From Pseudomonadota bacterium (lineage in GTDB: Bacteria; Desulfobacterota; Desulfobulbia; Desulfobulbales; SURF-16), in assembly GCA_018816555.1 (NCBI GenBank), contig JAHIVT010000138.1, positions 35,388 to 99,387 on the forward strand: a stretch of 64,000 nt of DNA, given 5' to 3'. Positions 32,701 to 41,963 of the stretch are shown piece by piece. A program made the translations under genes and the position numbers. The notes under the pieces are model-generated. The model was not told the DNA's origin. It saw only the letters and a list, made by a program, of their open reading frames with translations, and did not search any database. Every line of letters starts with the position of its first letter. Positions within the stretch are counted from its first letter, which is position 1.

Positions 32701-32862
32701 GGCGGATTTCTCCACCAGATAAACCTTGAGGCCAAGCTCGGTCATGTCAAGGGCGGCCTGCACACCAGCCACTCCGCCGCCCAGAACCAGGACAGATCCT
32801 TTTGTCATGCCGGAAGCGGCAGACGCAGAAGATGTAACCATATGGATTCTCCTTTCATGCAA
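29779..32862 (-). CDS. HdrA-like heterodisulfide reductase subunit A, with a second FAD/NAD-type domain
   Basis: 1027 aa; GGGVAGVQAALDMTELGLKVYLVEK, second GGGLAGLTAALSVADQGFACTLVEK, multiple 4Fe4S motifs (CTGCGQCTLYC, CIGCGACQAFCP, CKGCGVCAARCP). Confidence 0.9.
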   Translation of the reverse strand: MHERRIHMVTSSASAASGMTKGSVLVLGGGVAGVQAALDMTELGLKVYLVEKSASIGGVMARLDKTFPTNDCSLCILAPKLVEVGRNPNIDIITNAELLKVAGTPGNFTATIKKRPRYIDEEVCTGCGQCTLYCLKLISDDYNERLSSTHAAHIDYSQAVPTSYHIDPKACLRLNFETCGLCAVACQAKAIRFDQQEEVVELPVGAVVLAPGFGRIKNEVLQRYGWGKFSDVLTAFEHERLMCASGPTNGEIVRPSDEKHPKKIAFLQCIGSRDHTCGNDYCSSVCCMYAIKQASLAREHDPEAEITLFYMDVRTHGKGFDAARERAISENNLRIIYARPPRVEDVFDGRLLLTYATEDGEHHYEYFDMVVLSQGLESPDDAELIAQVTGIDLNEYQFAATGLNAPLATSRPGIYVIGAFQGPKDIPDSVTQASGAAALCSSLLTSARGTEIVHAQYPAERDVTEEEPRIGVFVCHCGINIAGVVDVRNVRDYARTLPNVVFATDNLYSCSQDTQKHLTDIIKEHRLNRVVVSACTPRTHEPLFQATMREAGLNRSLFEMANIRDQCSWVHMHEPEEATSKARDLVRMAVAKAAHLVPLAEQLLPVTPSALVVGGGLAGLTAALSVADQGFACTLVEKGKELGGRSLLLTADRFGNSPRQMITELVRKVRQHRLITTYTDATLASTSGYVGNFTSAIDTGHGSEVVNHGIIILATGGRPYQPSQYLYNQSERVMTQLELEKRLAASRPLSKQIKQVVMIQCVGSRGEDLAYCSRVCCGQALKNALRLKALQPSLAITIFYRDMRAYGFQEDLYRKAREQGVIFIRYTPENPPVAGKDATKNSRISIKAYDSLLGEEVELAADLVVLSVGIVPEDPSALARMLKVPVTAENFFLEAHVKLRPVDLSVDGVYVCGLAHAPKTMDETIAQAQAAAGRACQPLARGSIVPEPIVSQVDPELCIGCGACQAFCPYKAIEIYKEGKLRKARTLKASCKGCGVCAARCPTMAIDMGRFTLEGIRSQIHAFAEGA

Positions 32863-32982
32863 AAAAATATATGCATTTTTACCGGGGCTGACGACAGGAT
32901 CAGTCGCGTCGGGCCTCAGCTGAAAGGATTTGTTGGCGGAAAAAGCAGAGAGGAAGGGACGCGGTGAGTTGTCGTCTCATAT

Positions 32983-33003
32983 TTCAGTCCTGACCGGACT
33001 GAA
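32983..33003. promoter_or_regulatory. Short perfect inverted repeat in the divergent hdrA/speB-remnant intergenic region
   Basis: TTCAGTCC TGACC GGACTGAA. Confidence 0.35.
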
Positions 33004-33453
33004 TGGACGATGCCGAAATATGCTCAGATATGTATTGTTAAGAGATAAATCACGATATCAACTCCTTATAAATGGATGAGGACGCTATGAGAAACGATCA
33101 ATAACTAAAAAAAATAGATACGTCTAATTGTTATTTCCTATAACTAAGGGGTATTGATAGGGCTAATGGTTGTTTTTGTTCCAGGGGAATGCGAGGATGG
33201 GCTTAGTGAACAGGCATGGGTGGGGAAAATTTTAATTACCAACCAGCGCGCCGGCAACAGGGCATGGCTATGAAAATTACTTGAAGTTATTTGTATTGCA
33301 TGTATAATTTCTCCCTTCCTTTTTTCTGTTTCGTGTCTTTGATTTATTGACCTGAATCTACAATGTTTTTGCCTTTTTTCTGTTTTCATTTTTTGCGCAG
33401 ACAATTGGCTACATAGAGAGATCAGACGCTTCGGGTGAATTACTCTCAATGGG

Positions 33454-33762
33454 GTGGTGAATATGGACAAGTTGTTACGGGAAGCGGCGGCAGTCCCTTA
33501 TTACCCCGCCCGGCCGGTCTTGAGCCCGCAGAGCCGCAGTGTGAATATACCCGGCGCAGGCACCCCTGAGGCGGGAGGCGAGGATTTTCTTTCTTTTATA
33601 AAAATTGTTAAACTGTTAAAAACAAAGAAACTGGTCGGCGCTGATGTGGTTGAGTTAGCACCCGCCATTGATCCCACCGGTAACAGCGAAGTTTTCGCTG
33701 CCAAGGTGGTCAGGGAACTCATTCTTGCTTTGCACGGGGAGGGTACTGGTCATGTTGGATAA
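33454..33762 (+). pseudogene. C-terminal remnant of an agmatinase/ureohydrolase
   Basis: PGAGTPEAGG...KKLVGADVVELAPAIDPTGNSEVFAAKVVRELILAL matches the agmatinase C-terminus; the metal-binding body is missing; overlaps the speA start. Confidence 0.7.
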
Positions 33763-35668
33763 GCGGAGAAGGGCGATTAACGCCAATAGTGAGCTGTATA
33801 ACGTCGAGCGATGGAGCAACGGCTATTTTGCCGTCAACGAAAAAGGCCATCTCTGCGTACTGCCGGAAAAGAGGCCGGACGGACCCATCATTGACATCCT
33901 GGAGGTCATCGAAGAGATCAAGAGCCAGGATATCCCCTTTCCCACGGTTATCCGTTTTCACGATATCCTGCGCTCCCAGGTGCGCCTGCTCAATCTGACT
34001 TTCAGAGAGGCCATGGAGGAGAGCGGCTACAAGGGACGCTTTATCGGCGTCTACCCCATCAAGGTCAATCAGACCCGGGAGGTGGTGGAGGAGATCATCG
34101 AGGCGGGCGAGCCCTTTGATTACGGTTTGGAGGCCGGATCAAAATCCGAGCTCATGGCCGCCCTCACCTTGAATGAAAACCGCAACGCCCTCACCGTGCT
34201 GAACGGCTACAAGGACGAGGAGTACATCCGTCTGGCCCTGCTTGGCAGAAAGCTTGACCGTAAGATCATCATTGTGGTGGAGAATTTCTCCGAGATTGAG
34301 ATGATCATCAAGCTTTCCGAGGAGATGAACGTCATGCCGCTGATCGGCATGCGGGCTAAATTGTCCGTGCAGGGGGGAGGCCGCTGGGCCGGGTCCAGCG
34401 GCGACCGGGCGAAATTCGGGCTGACCTGCAGTGAGATTTTAAACGGCATCTCCCTGCTCAAACGGCACAACATGACCGATTGTCTTACCCTGCTGCACTT
34501 CCATGTGGGCAGCCAGATTCCGGACATCAGGGTGCTGAAGGATGCGGTCAACGAGGCGGGCCGTATTTTCGCAGATCTGGTTCTGTCCGGGCTCAATATC
34601 GAGTATTTTGACGTGGGCGGCGGTCTGGGCGTTGATTATGACGGGTCACGCTCTTCCACCCAGTCATCACGGAACTACTCGCTGGAGGAGTATGCCGCGG
34701 ACATCATTGCCGTACTGCAGCAGATCTGTGATCAGGTCAACATCCATCATCCCAACATCGTCAGCGAGAGCGGACGCTACGTCACCGCCCATCATTCCTG
34801 CGTCATTACCAATGTGGTCAAGATCATTCATCAGACCACCAACAGCTTCAACACCGAAAAGTCAGCCGGGGAGCATATCCTGGTCAGCAACATGCGGGAG
34901 TCGGTCAGTGATCTGACCATGGAGAATTACCAGGAGATTTACAACGATGTGCAGCAGATCAAGCTGGATTCGATCCAGGCCTTCAAGCTGGGCGTTATTT
35001 CCATGGAGGAGCGGGCCAAGATAGACACCATGTTCTGGAAGATTATCGGCCAGATCCGTGACGTCCTGAAGCGCGCCGATTTTGTGCCCAAGGAGCTGCA
35101 GCAGATTGACGAACTGCGGGCCAGCCAGTATCTGTGTAATTTTTCCGTCTTCCAGTCCGCGGCCGACACCTGGGCCATCAGTCAGCTGCTGCCCATCATG
35201 CCGGTGATCCGGCTGGACGAAATACCCGGCGAGCGCTGCTCCATTGCCGATATCACCTGTGATTCCGACGGCAAGATCGACAAGTTCATCGCCAAAAACG
35301 GCTATGCCCAGAGTCTGCTGCTCCATGCCCTGAAAAAGGATGAAGATTATTATATCGGCCTGTTTCTCACCGGGGCCTACCAGGACGTGATGGGTGACAT
35401 GCACAATCTCTTCGGCCGGCTGAACGAGGTGCATATCTACTGTGATGATGATGACCCGTCCGATTTTTATATCGAAGAGGTGATCAAGGGCGCTTCTGCC
35501 CAGCATGTCCTGTCCACCATGCAGTATAGTCCGGAGATCATGGCCCGCACCATTAAAAGGAAGATTGACCGGCAGGTGCATCGGGGTAAAATCCAGCCCC
35601 GGGAAGGGGTCAAGCTGATCGATTTTTTCGAGAGTTGCCTGGAAGGCTATACGTATCTGAAATTTTGA
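33752..35668 (+). CDS. speA: Biosynthetic arginine decarboxylase
   Basis: YPIKVNQTREVVEEI, GLEAGSKSELMAAL, FHVGSQIPDI; start at MLDKRRRAIN. Confidence 0.93.
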   Translation: MLDKRRRAINANSELYNVERWSNGYFAVNEKGHLCVLPEKRPDGPIIDILEVIEEIKSQDIPFPTVIRFHDILRSQVRLLNLTFREAMEESGYKGRFIGVYPIKVNQTREVVEEIIEAGEPFDYGLEAGSKSELMAALTLNENRNALTVLNGYKDEEYIRLALLGRKLDRKIIIVVENFSEIEMIIKLSEEMNVMPLIGMRAKLSVQGGGRWAGSSGDRAKFGLTCSEILNGISLLKRHNMTDCLTLLHFHVGSQIPDIRVLKDAVNEAGRIFADLVLSGLNIEYFDVGGGLGVDYDGSRSSTQSSRNYSLEEYAADIIAVLQQICDQVNIHHPNIVSESGRYVTAHHSCVITNVVKIIHQTTNSFNTEKSAGEHILVSNMRESVSDLTMENYQEIYNDVQQIKLDSIQAFKLGVISMEERAKIDTMFWKIIGQIRDVLKRADFVPKELQQIDELRASQYLCNFSVFQSAADTWAISQLLPIMPVIRLDEIPGERCSIADITCDSDGKIDKFIAKNGYAQSLLLHALKKDEDYYIGLFLTGAYQDVMGDMHNLFGRLNEVHIYCDDDDPSDFYIEEVIKGASAQHVLSTMQYSPEIMARTIKRKIDRQVHRGKIQPREGVKLIDFFESCLEGYTYLKF

Positions 35669-35769
35669 AGGCAGGAGCCAGGAGTCAGAATTCAGAAGTG
35701 AGAAGAAAAGACGTTTAATCGCTGCAACGTTTGAACGCTTGAACGGTTCAAATCTTAAAGGAGTTTGCC

Positions 35770-36948
35770 ATGTCACGAGTGCTCATAATTGGTGCCGGCG
35801 GTGTCGGTTCGGTGGTCGTTCATAAGTGCTGCCAGGTGCCGGAGGTCTTCTCCGACATCATGCTGGCCTCTCGCACCAAGTCAAAATGCGATGCCATTGC
35901 GGCAAAGCTTCCCCGGCCGATCAAGACGGCCCGGGTTGATGCCGACCGGGTGGATGAGCTGGTCACCCTCATGCGGGAGTTCAAGCCCGAGCTGTGCATC
36001 AATGTGGCCCTGCCTTACCAGGATCTGACCATCATGGATGCCTGCCTGGCCTGCGGGGTGCATTATGTGGACACGGCCAACTACGAACCGCGGGATGAGG
36101 CCAAGTTTGAATATAAATGGCAGTGGGACTATCAGGACAGGTTCAAAAAGGCTGGGCTGATGGCCCTGCTGGGCTCCGGTTTTGATCCGGGAGTGACCAA
36201 CGTTTTTACCGCCTGGGCCAAAAAACACCATTTTGACGAGATCCATGAGCTTGACATCATCGACTGCAATGCCGGCGATCACGGCCAGCCCTTTGCCACC
36301 AATTTTAATCCGGAGATCAATATCCGCGAGGTGACGGCCCCGGCCCGGCACTGGGAAGGGGGAAAATGGCTCGAGACCCCGGCCCTGTCCACCGCCGAGG
36401 AGTTCGACTTTCCCGAAGGAATAGGCCCCAGAAAGATCTACCTGATGTACCACGAGGAGCTGGAATCCCTGACCAGACATTTTTCCGGCCTGAGAAAGGC
36501 CAGGTTCTGGATGACCTTTTCCGACAATTACCTGCGCCATCTGGAGGTTCTGCAGAATGTGGGCATGACCAGCATCGAGCCCATTGACTACAACGGCCAG
36601 CAGATCGTGCCCCTGCAGTTTCTCAAGGCCGTGCTGCCGGACCCGGCCTCACTGGGTCCGCTGACCCATGGACGGACCTGTATCGGCTGCCTGATCAAAG
36701 GCATCAAGGAAGGCAGGGAAAAGAAATATTACGTCTATAATATCTGCGATCACCACCAGTGTTTTGAAGAGGTGGGCGCCCAGGCGGTTTCCTATACCAC
36801 CGGCGTGCCGGCCATGATCGGCGCCATGATGCTGCTGACCGGGGCCTGGAGCGGGGCAGGGGTTTTCAACATGGAGCAGCTCGATCCTGATCCGTTCATG
36901 GAAAAACTGAATCTGCACGGGCTGCCATGGACCGAAGTTATCTTGTAG
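35770..36948 (+). CDS. Saccharopine dehydrogenase family / carboxynorspermidine synthase
   Basis: MSRVLIIGAGGVGSVVVHKCCQ; directly upstream of and overlapping nspC. Confidence 0.88.
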   Translation: MSRVLIIGAGGVGSVVVHKCCQVPEVFSDIMLASRTKSKCDAIAAKLPRPIKTARVDADRVDELVTLMREFKPELCINVALPYQDLTIMDACLACGVHYVDTANYEPRDEAKFEYKWQWDYQDRFKKAGLMALLGSGFDPGVTNVFTAWAKKHHFDEIHELDIIDCNAGDHGQPFATNFNPEINIREVTAPARHWEGGKWLETPALSTAEEFDFPEGIGPRKIYLMYHEELESLTRHFSGLRKARFWMTFSDNYLRHLEVLQNVGMTSIEPIDYNGQQIVPLQFLKAVLPDPASLGPLTHGRTCIGCLIKGIKEGREKKYYVYNICDHHQCFEEVGAQAVSYTTGVPAMIGAMMLLTGAWSGAGVFNMEQLDPDPFMEKLNLHGLPWTEVIL

Positions 36949-38084
36949 ATTTCGATCCTTACCGGGTCCCCAGCCCTGCCTATGTGGTTGACCAGGGGGC
37001 GCTTGAACGCAACCTGCACATCCTGGACAGTGTGCAGCAGCGCACCGGCTGCCATATCTTGCTGGCGCTGAAGGGTTTTGCCATGTTCCGGGTCTTCCCC
37101 CTGATTCGCGGGTATCTCAAGGGCGTCTGCGCCAGTTCCCCGCACGAGGCGCGGCTGGGCCGCGAGGAGTTCCGGGGCGAGGTGCATGGGCACGCCCCGG
37201 CCTACAGCGAGGCTGATCTGCGCGAACTGCTCACCCTGTGCGATCACATAGTCTTCAACAGTTTCAGCCAGTGGCAGCGCTTCCAGCCGCTGATTGCGGG
37301 TTGCGCCCCCCCGCCCCAATTCGGACTGCGGGTCAATCCCCGCCACTCGGAAACCGATGTGGCCATCTATGACCCCTGCGCACCGGGCTCAAGGCTTGGC
37401 ATCAGCCGGGAGCAGTTTGCCGGCAAGTCGCTTACCGGCATCAGCGGCCTGCATTTCCACACCCTGTGCGAGAAGGGCTCTGATGCCCTGGCCCGGACGG
37501 CCGAGGCCTTCGAGGCCCAGTTCAAGGACATCCTGCCCCCCATGCAGTGGCTTAATCTCGGCGGCGGGCATCACATCACCAAACCCAACTATGATCTTGA
37601 TCTGCTCTGTGAGGTGGTAAATCATTTCAAGCAGAAATATGATCTCACCATCTATCTGGAGCCGGGGGAGGCCATTGCCATTCATACCGGCGCACTGATT
37701 ACCACGGTGCTTGATATCGTGGAAAACGACGGATCAATCGCCATTCTCGACACCTCGGTCACCTGCCATATGCCGGATGTGCTGGAAATGCCCTATCGGC
37801 CTGATATCAGGGGAGCAGGCGGGCCGGGAGAGCTGGCCCACACCTACCGGCTGGGCGGCGTCTCCTGCCTGGCCGGCGATGTGCTGGGGCTCTATTCCTT
37901 TGCCCGGCCCCTGCAGGTAGGCGACCGGTTGATCATTGAAGACATGAGCCATTACACCATGGTCAAGACCACCACCTTCAATGGCGTCAGGCTGCCGGCC
38001 ATTGTTCTCTATGAGCCTGATGGAGATCGAGTGGAAGTAGTGCGTGAATTCGGCTATGAGGAATACCGCAGGCGACTGTCGTAG
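36927..38084 (+). CDS. nspC: Carboxynorspermidine decarboxylase
   Basis: PSPAYVVDQGALERNLHIL..HILLALKGFAMF; PLP-decarboxylase fold with LNLGGGHHITKPNYD and LEPGEAI. Confidence 0.9.
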   Translation: MDRSYLVDFDPYRVPSPAYVVDQGALERNLHILDSVQQRTGCHILLALKGFAMFRVFPLIRGYLKGVCASSPHEARLGREEFRGEVHGHAPAYSEADLRELLTLCDHIVFNSFSQWQRFQPLIAGCAPPPQFGLRVNPRHSETDVAIYDPCAPGSRLGISREQFAGKSLTGISGLHFHTLCEKGSDALARTAEAFEAQFKDILPPMQWLNLGGGHHITKPNYDLDLLCEVVNHFKQKYDLTIYLEPGEAIAIHTGALITTVLDIVENDGSIAILDTSVTCHMPDVLEMPYRPDIRGAGGPGELAHTYRLGGVSCLAGDVLGLYSFARPLQVGDRLIIEDMSHYTMVKTTTFNGVRLPAIVLYEPDGDRVEVVREFGYEEYRRRLS

Positions 38085-38087
38085 AAT

Positions 38088-38115
38088 GTAGGGGCGGTTC
38101 GCGAACCGCCCCTGC
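38088..38115. repeat. 28-bp palindromic repeat, copy 2
   Basis: GTAGGGGCGGTTCGCGAACCGCCCCTGC. Confidence 0.95.
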
Positions 38116-38127
38116 GTGACCACACCT

Positions 38128-41100
38128 TTAGACTTTTTCATCCAGGGTTTTTCTGATAATCTTAGCCAGATCTCCTCTGATCAACGGTTTCATGACCAGG
38201 GCCCTGGCGCCTATTTGCCTGGCTTTTTTTTCGTTGACGGTTTCACTGAAGCCGGTGCATAAAATTACCGGCATATCCGGCCGGACGGCAAGAATTTTCC
38301 GGGTCAATTCATCGCCGGTCATATGGGGCATGGTGGTGTCTGAGATAATGAGATCGAACCTGTCCGGGTCGGCAAGAAAGATGGCAAGGCCCTCCAGGCT
38401 GTCTGCCGTGGAGTGCACCGTATAGCCCAGGCTTTCCAGCAGGGATTTTCCCATCACGGCGATGGTTGCCTCATCATCGATGAATAAAATGCTCTCATTG
38501 CCGGTGGGGATGGGTTCGCTGGTTTTGCTGCCGGCCGCGAGCGGCGGGTCATGCCGGGGCAAAAGGATTTTGAAGGTGGTGCCCACATTGATCTCGCTGT
38601 AAACGGAAATGCGTCCTTTCATTCCCTTGACGATGCCATGCACCACGGAAAGTCCCAAGCCTGTTCCCTCTCCGTGCTTTTTGGTGGTGAAGTAGGGCTC
38701 ATAGATTCTCTCCTGGGTTGCGCGCTCCATGCCGTGGCCGGTATCGCCCACCTCAAGCATGATATAGGGGCCGGGTTCGATGTCCGGAAAAACCAGTCCA
38801 TCCTCCTGGACAATTTCCGTATTTTTCAGCACAATGGAAAGTATGCCTCCCTTTGTATGCATGGCATGCAGAGCATTGGTGCATAAATTCAGGATCAACT
38901 GATGCAACTGGGTCGGGTCTGCCAGCACCCAGCCGCTATTGGGCTGGATTTCCTGCCTGATCTCGATGGTTGACGGCATGGTTGACCGGATCAGCTTCAG
39001 CACCTCTTTCACCAGCAGCTCGAGTTTCAGGGTCTGGGGGGAATTGCTTACCTGGCGGCAGAAGGTGAGGATCTGTTTGACCAGTTCCTTGGCCCGCTCG
39101 CAGGCTTTGAGGACTTCCATCTGGTCACGCAGTAAGGTATTCTCTCCTTCAGGCAGTCTCAATTTGACCAGCTCGGCATAGCCCATGATGGCGGTAAGAA
39201 TATTGTTGAAATCATGGGCAATACCGCCGGCCAGGGTGCCCAGGGCTTGCATCTTCTGGCTCTGTTGTACCTGCATCTCCAGTTTTTTGCGTTCGGTGAT
39301 ATCCCGCACGGTTTCGATGCCCGCCACAATTTCGCCTTTGCTGTCTCTGATCGGCGAGGAGGAAACCTCCAGATAAATGGTGCCGTCGGTGGATTTGGCG
39401 CTGGTTTCCCGCCTGTGTACCTTGCCATCCTCAAAGCTTTTGAACAGCAGACAGCCGGGGCAGATATCAGCCCTGTTTTGATAGGCCTCATAACAATATT
39501 CACCGGTATGGGAGCCCTGTTTGGCCCGGTGCACGGCATTCTGGTAGAGAATTTTGAAATTTCTGTCCTGCATGGTCAGCCCGTCACCGAGAGCGGCAAG
39601 GACCGCCTCCAGTTTGTTCTTCTCCAGCAACAAATTTTCCTCGGCTGCTTTGCGTTCTCGGAGATCACGCACCACGGAAACGATATAATCACGATCATTA
39701 TGCCGGATGATGCGGGCGTTGACCTCAACCGGCATACTACTGCCGTCTTTGCGAAAATGTTCTGTTTCAAAAAATCTGTATCCCGCGTTTTTGAGCAGAG
39801 ATACACTTGTCTGCCATCCATCCTTGTCGCTGATGTAGGCTGTTATGTCGGAGACCTTTTTCTGCAGCAGTTCTTGCTGGGTGTAGCCCAGGTTCTCGCA
39901 GGCCTTTTCGTTGGCATGCAGAAAACTCCCGGTTTGCGGATCAACAACAAATATGGCGTCATTTGACTGGTTGATAATGGCGCTGAACAGTTTGATTTCC
40001 TCTTCAGCGCTTTTGCGGGCCGTCACATCATTAGCCATGACAAACTTGGCCTTTCTTCCCATATAGTCCAAGGTATGGGAGGTGATATCCACCCAGATCA
40101 GCGTCCCGTCTTTTTTCAGATGGCGCCACAGTCCCGAATTACCTGGCCCTGGGGTGCCGGCCGAGATCTTTGCCAGCAGTGCCGGGATATCTTCCGGCGG
40201 CCGGATGTCCTTGATGGTCATGGCCAGGAATTCATCACGGGAGTAGCCGTAATGCCTGACCGCCGTATCATTGACCGCGAGAAACTGCAGTGTCTCCAGA
40301 TCGTAAATCAACATGGGATGGGGGTTGTTGTCAAAGAGGTCTTTATAGCGTTCTTCCGAGGCCTTGAGTGAAGTAAAAGAGTGCTGCCTCTGCAAGTTCA
40401 GGGCGTAAAGATCGGCCAGTTTCTCTATGAGCTGCAGGTCATCTTCCGTATACTCCCGGTCCGGATTTGCCAGGGCGATCTGTCCCACGATTTCCCCCTT
40501 AATCATCGCCGGGGCTGACAGAAATTTTTCTATTGCAATGTGTCCTTGCGGGGTGCCGGATGAACGGGGGTCTCCGGCCGGGGTATTGGTGTAGAGAGAT
40601 TTTCCTTCAGTCAGCACCCAGCCCCACATGCCGCGAAATTCATGAAAAATGATATTTTTGTCACTGGACTGGCAGTTTGACCAGATGTCTTTCGACAGGG
40701 TGGTGGCGACAAAGTGTCCTGTGGTCTGCTCAATGTAGCCGACAAATCCGAACTTGCTTGAGGTGAAATGTTTGGCGGTTTCCAGCACCTGTTCGGAAAT
40801 CTCTTCAATTGATTTTTCCTGCAGCAGCTCTCTGGAGAGTTGCGCCATCCTGGTGTTGATCTGGGACTCACGTTGCAGGGCCTCGATTGTTTTTGCGCGT
40901 TCCGAAATATCCATGAAGTTCACCACGGCGCCGATAATTTCATCTCCCCGGCGGATGGGGGATGACCAGTATTCCGCCACAAAACTGCTGCCGTCGGCCT
41001 TCCACAGGATGTCCTGGTCAAGATGAACGCTTTCGCCGTTCATGAACGCCCGGTAAATTCTGCACTCCTCAACCGGATATGGAGTGTTGTCCGCCTTGGT

Positions 41101-41529
41101 GTGATGGATAAGCGAGTGCATGTTTCTGCCCTGCAGGTCTTCCTTTTTTTCATAACCAAGCAGCTGTACACACGAATCATTACAAAAGGAGCAGTTACCA
41201 TGTCGGTCAAGGCCGTAGATTGCCTCTGTCGAGCAGTCAAGCAGGAGAGTGAATAATTCTTCTCTTGCCTGCAGCGCCGCCTGAATCGTTTTCAGCGAGT
41301 TGATCTTTTCATTCATCGGGCGGTAGATGAAAAGAATGAAAACCGGGATCATGAGGCCGGCCAGTAAAAGCGGATCGGCAAAGATGGCAATATCGGCGGA
41401 GGCGGGAATCTGCAGGTGCCTCAGCAGGAGCATGAGGATAATTTCGGCGACAAAGATGGTCAGGGTAATGATGATTATTGCCTTGAGCGGGGCAAAATCA
41501 TTGCCCGGTATGGAGGGCGGCTGTTTCAT
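38128..41529 (-). CDS. Multi-PAS/GAF hybrid sensor histidine kinase with receiver domain
   Basis: Two N-terminal TMs, repeated PAS, GGIAHDFNNILTAIMGY H-box, GTGLGLSVVHGIVK, receiver LFIDDEATIA. Confidence 0.88.
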   Translation of the reverse strand: MKQPPSIPGNDFAPLKAIIIITLTIFVAEIILMLLLRHLQIPASADIAIFADPLLLAGLMIPVFILFIYRPMNEKINSLKTIQAALQAREELFTLLLDCSTEAIYGLDRHGNCSFCNDSCVQLLGYEKKEDLQGRNMHSLIHHTKADNTPYPVEECRIYRAFMNGESVHLDQDILWKADGSSFVAEYWSSPIRRGDEIIGAVVNFMDISERAKTIEALQRESQINTRMAQLSRELLQEKSIEEISEQVLETAKHFTSSKFGFVGYIEQTTGHFVATTLSKDIWSNCQSSDKNIIFHEFRGMWGWVLTEGKSLYTNTPAGDPRSSGTPQGHIAIEKFLSAPAMIKGEIVGQIALANPDREYTEDDLQLIEKLADLYALNLQRQHSFTSLKASEERYKDLFDNNPHPMLIYDLETLQFLAVNDTAVRHYGYSRDEFLAMTIKDIRPPEDIPALLAKISAGTPGPGNSGLWRHLKKDGTLIWVDITSHTLDYMGRKAKFVMANDVTARKSAEEEIKLFSAIINQSNDAIFVVDPQTGSFLHANEKACENLGYTQQELLQKKVSDITAYISDKDGWQTSVSLLKNAGYRFFETEHFRKDGSSMPVEVNARIIRHNDRDYIVSVVRDLRERKAAEENLLLEKNKLEAVLAALGDGLTMQDRNFKILYQNAVHRAKQGSHTGEYCYEAYQNRADICPGCLLFKSFEDGKVHRRETSAKSTDGTIYLEVSSSPIRDSKGEIVAGIETVRDITERKKLEMQVQQSQKMQALGTLAGGIAHDFNNILTAIMGYAELVKLRLPEGENTLLRDQMEVLKACERAKELVKQILTFCRQVSNSPQTLKLELLVKEVLKLIRSTMPSTIEIRQEIQPNSGWVLADPTQLHQLILNLCTNALHAMHTKGGILSIVLKNTEIVQEDGLVFPDIEPGPYIMLEVGDTGHGMERATQERIYEPYFTTKKHGEGTGLGLSVVHGIVKGMKGRISVYSEINVGTTFKILLPRHDPPLAAGSKTSEPIPTGNESILFIDDEATIAVMGKSLLESLGYTVHSTADSLEGLAIFLADPDRFDLIISDTTMPHMTGDELTRKILAVRPDMPVILCTGFSETVNEKKARQIGARALVMKPLIRGDLAKIIRKTLDEKV

Positions 41530-41963
41530 TTGGGATCACCACTGTGATGCTATGGTTCTGTTCGGAGTTTACAGTGACAGCACGTGAAAAAACTTAATAA
41601 AATGAGTCTACTGAAAATGGGCGTGCTGTTACCAGCATTATTTTTCAACAAGCTGTTTGTGTAAAGTAGAAGATCGTTTTTGCGGTGCTATTGCCGATAC
41701 CTCCCATTGAATATGAGAAGAAAATCAACAGACAAAAACACAAGAAGAAACAGTCTGACAGGCTGGCTGGATAACGACGAGCTGATTTTTGTTAACGACC
41801 GGCAGAAAAGTGCCAGGGAAGGGCGTAACTCCGACAAATGTGCAGGAGGATTGCAGCAGTCCCTTAATATCCCCGGTTTTTGGCATGGTAAGCCCGACGA
41901 CACGGTTGGGGCGAGGTTTATACCCGCCCGTGATCAATTATGACTGAAAATCTGCCGGGAAGA

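Noticed and set aside
34862-35776. 304-aa ORF on - strand
   Set aside because: Antisense shadow of speA.
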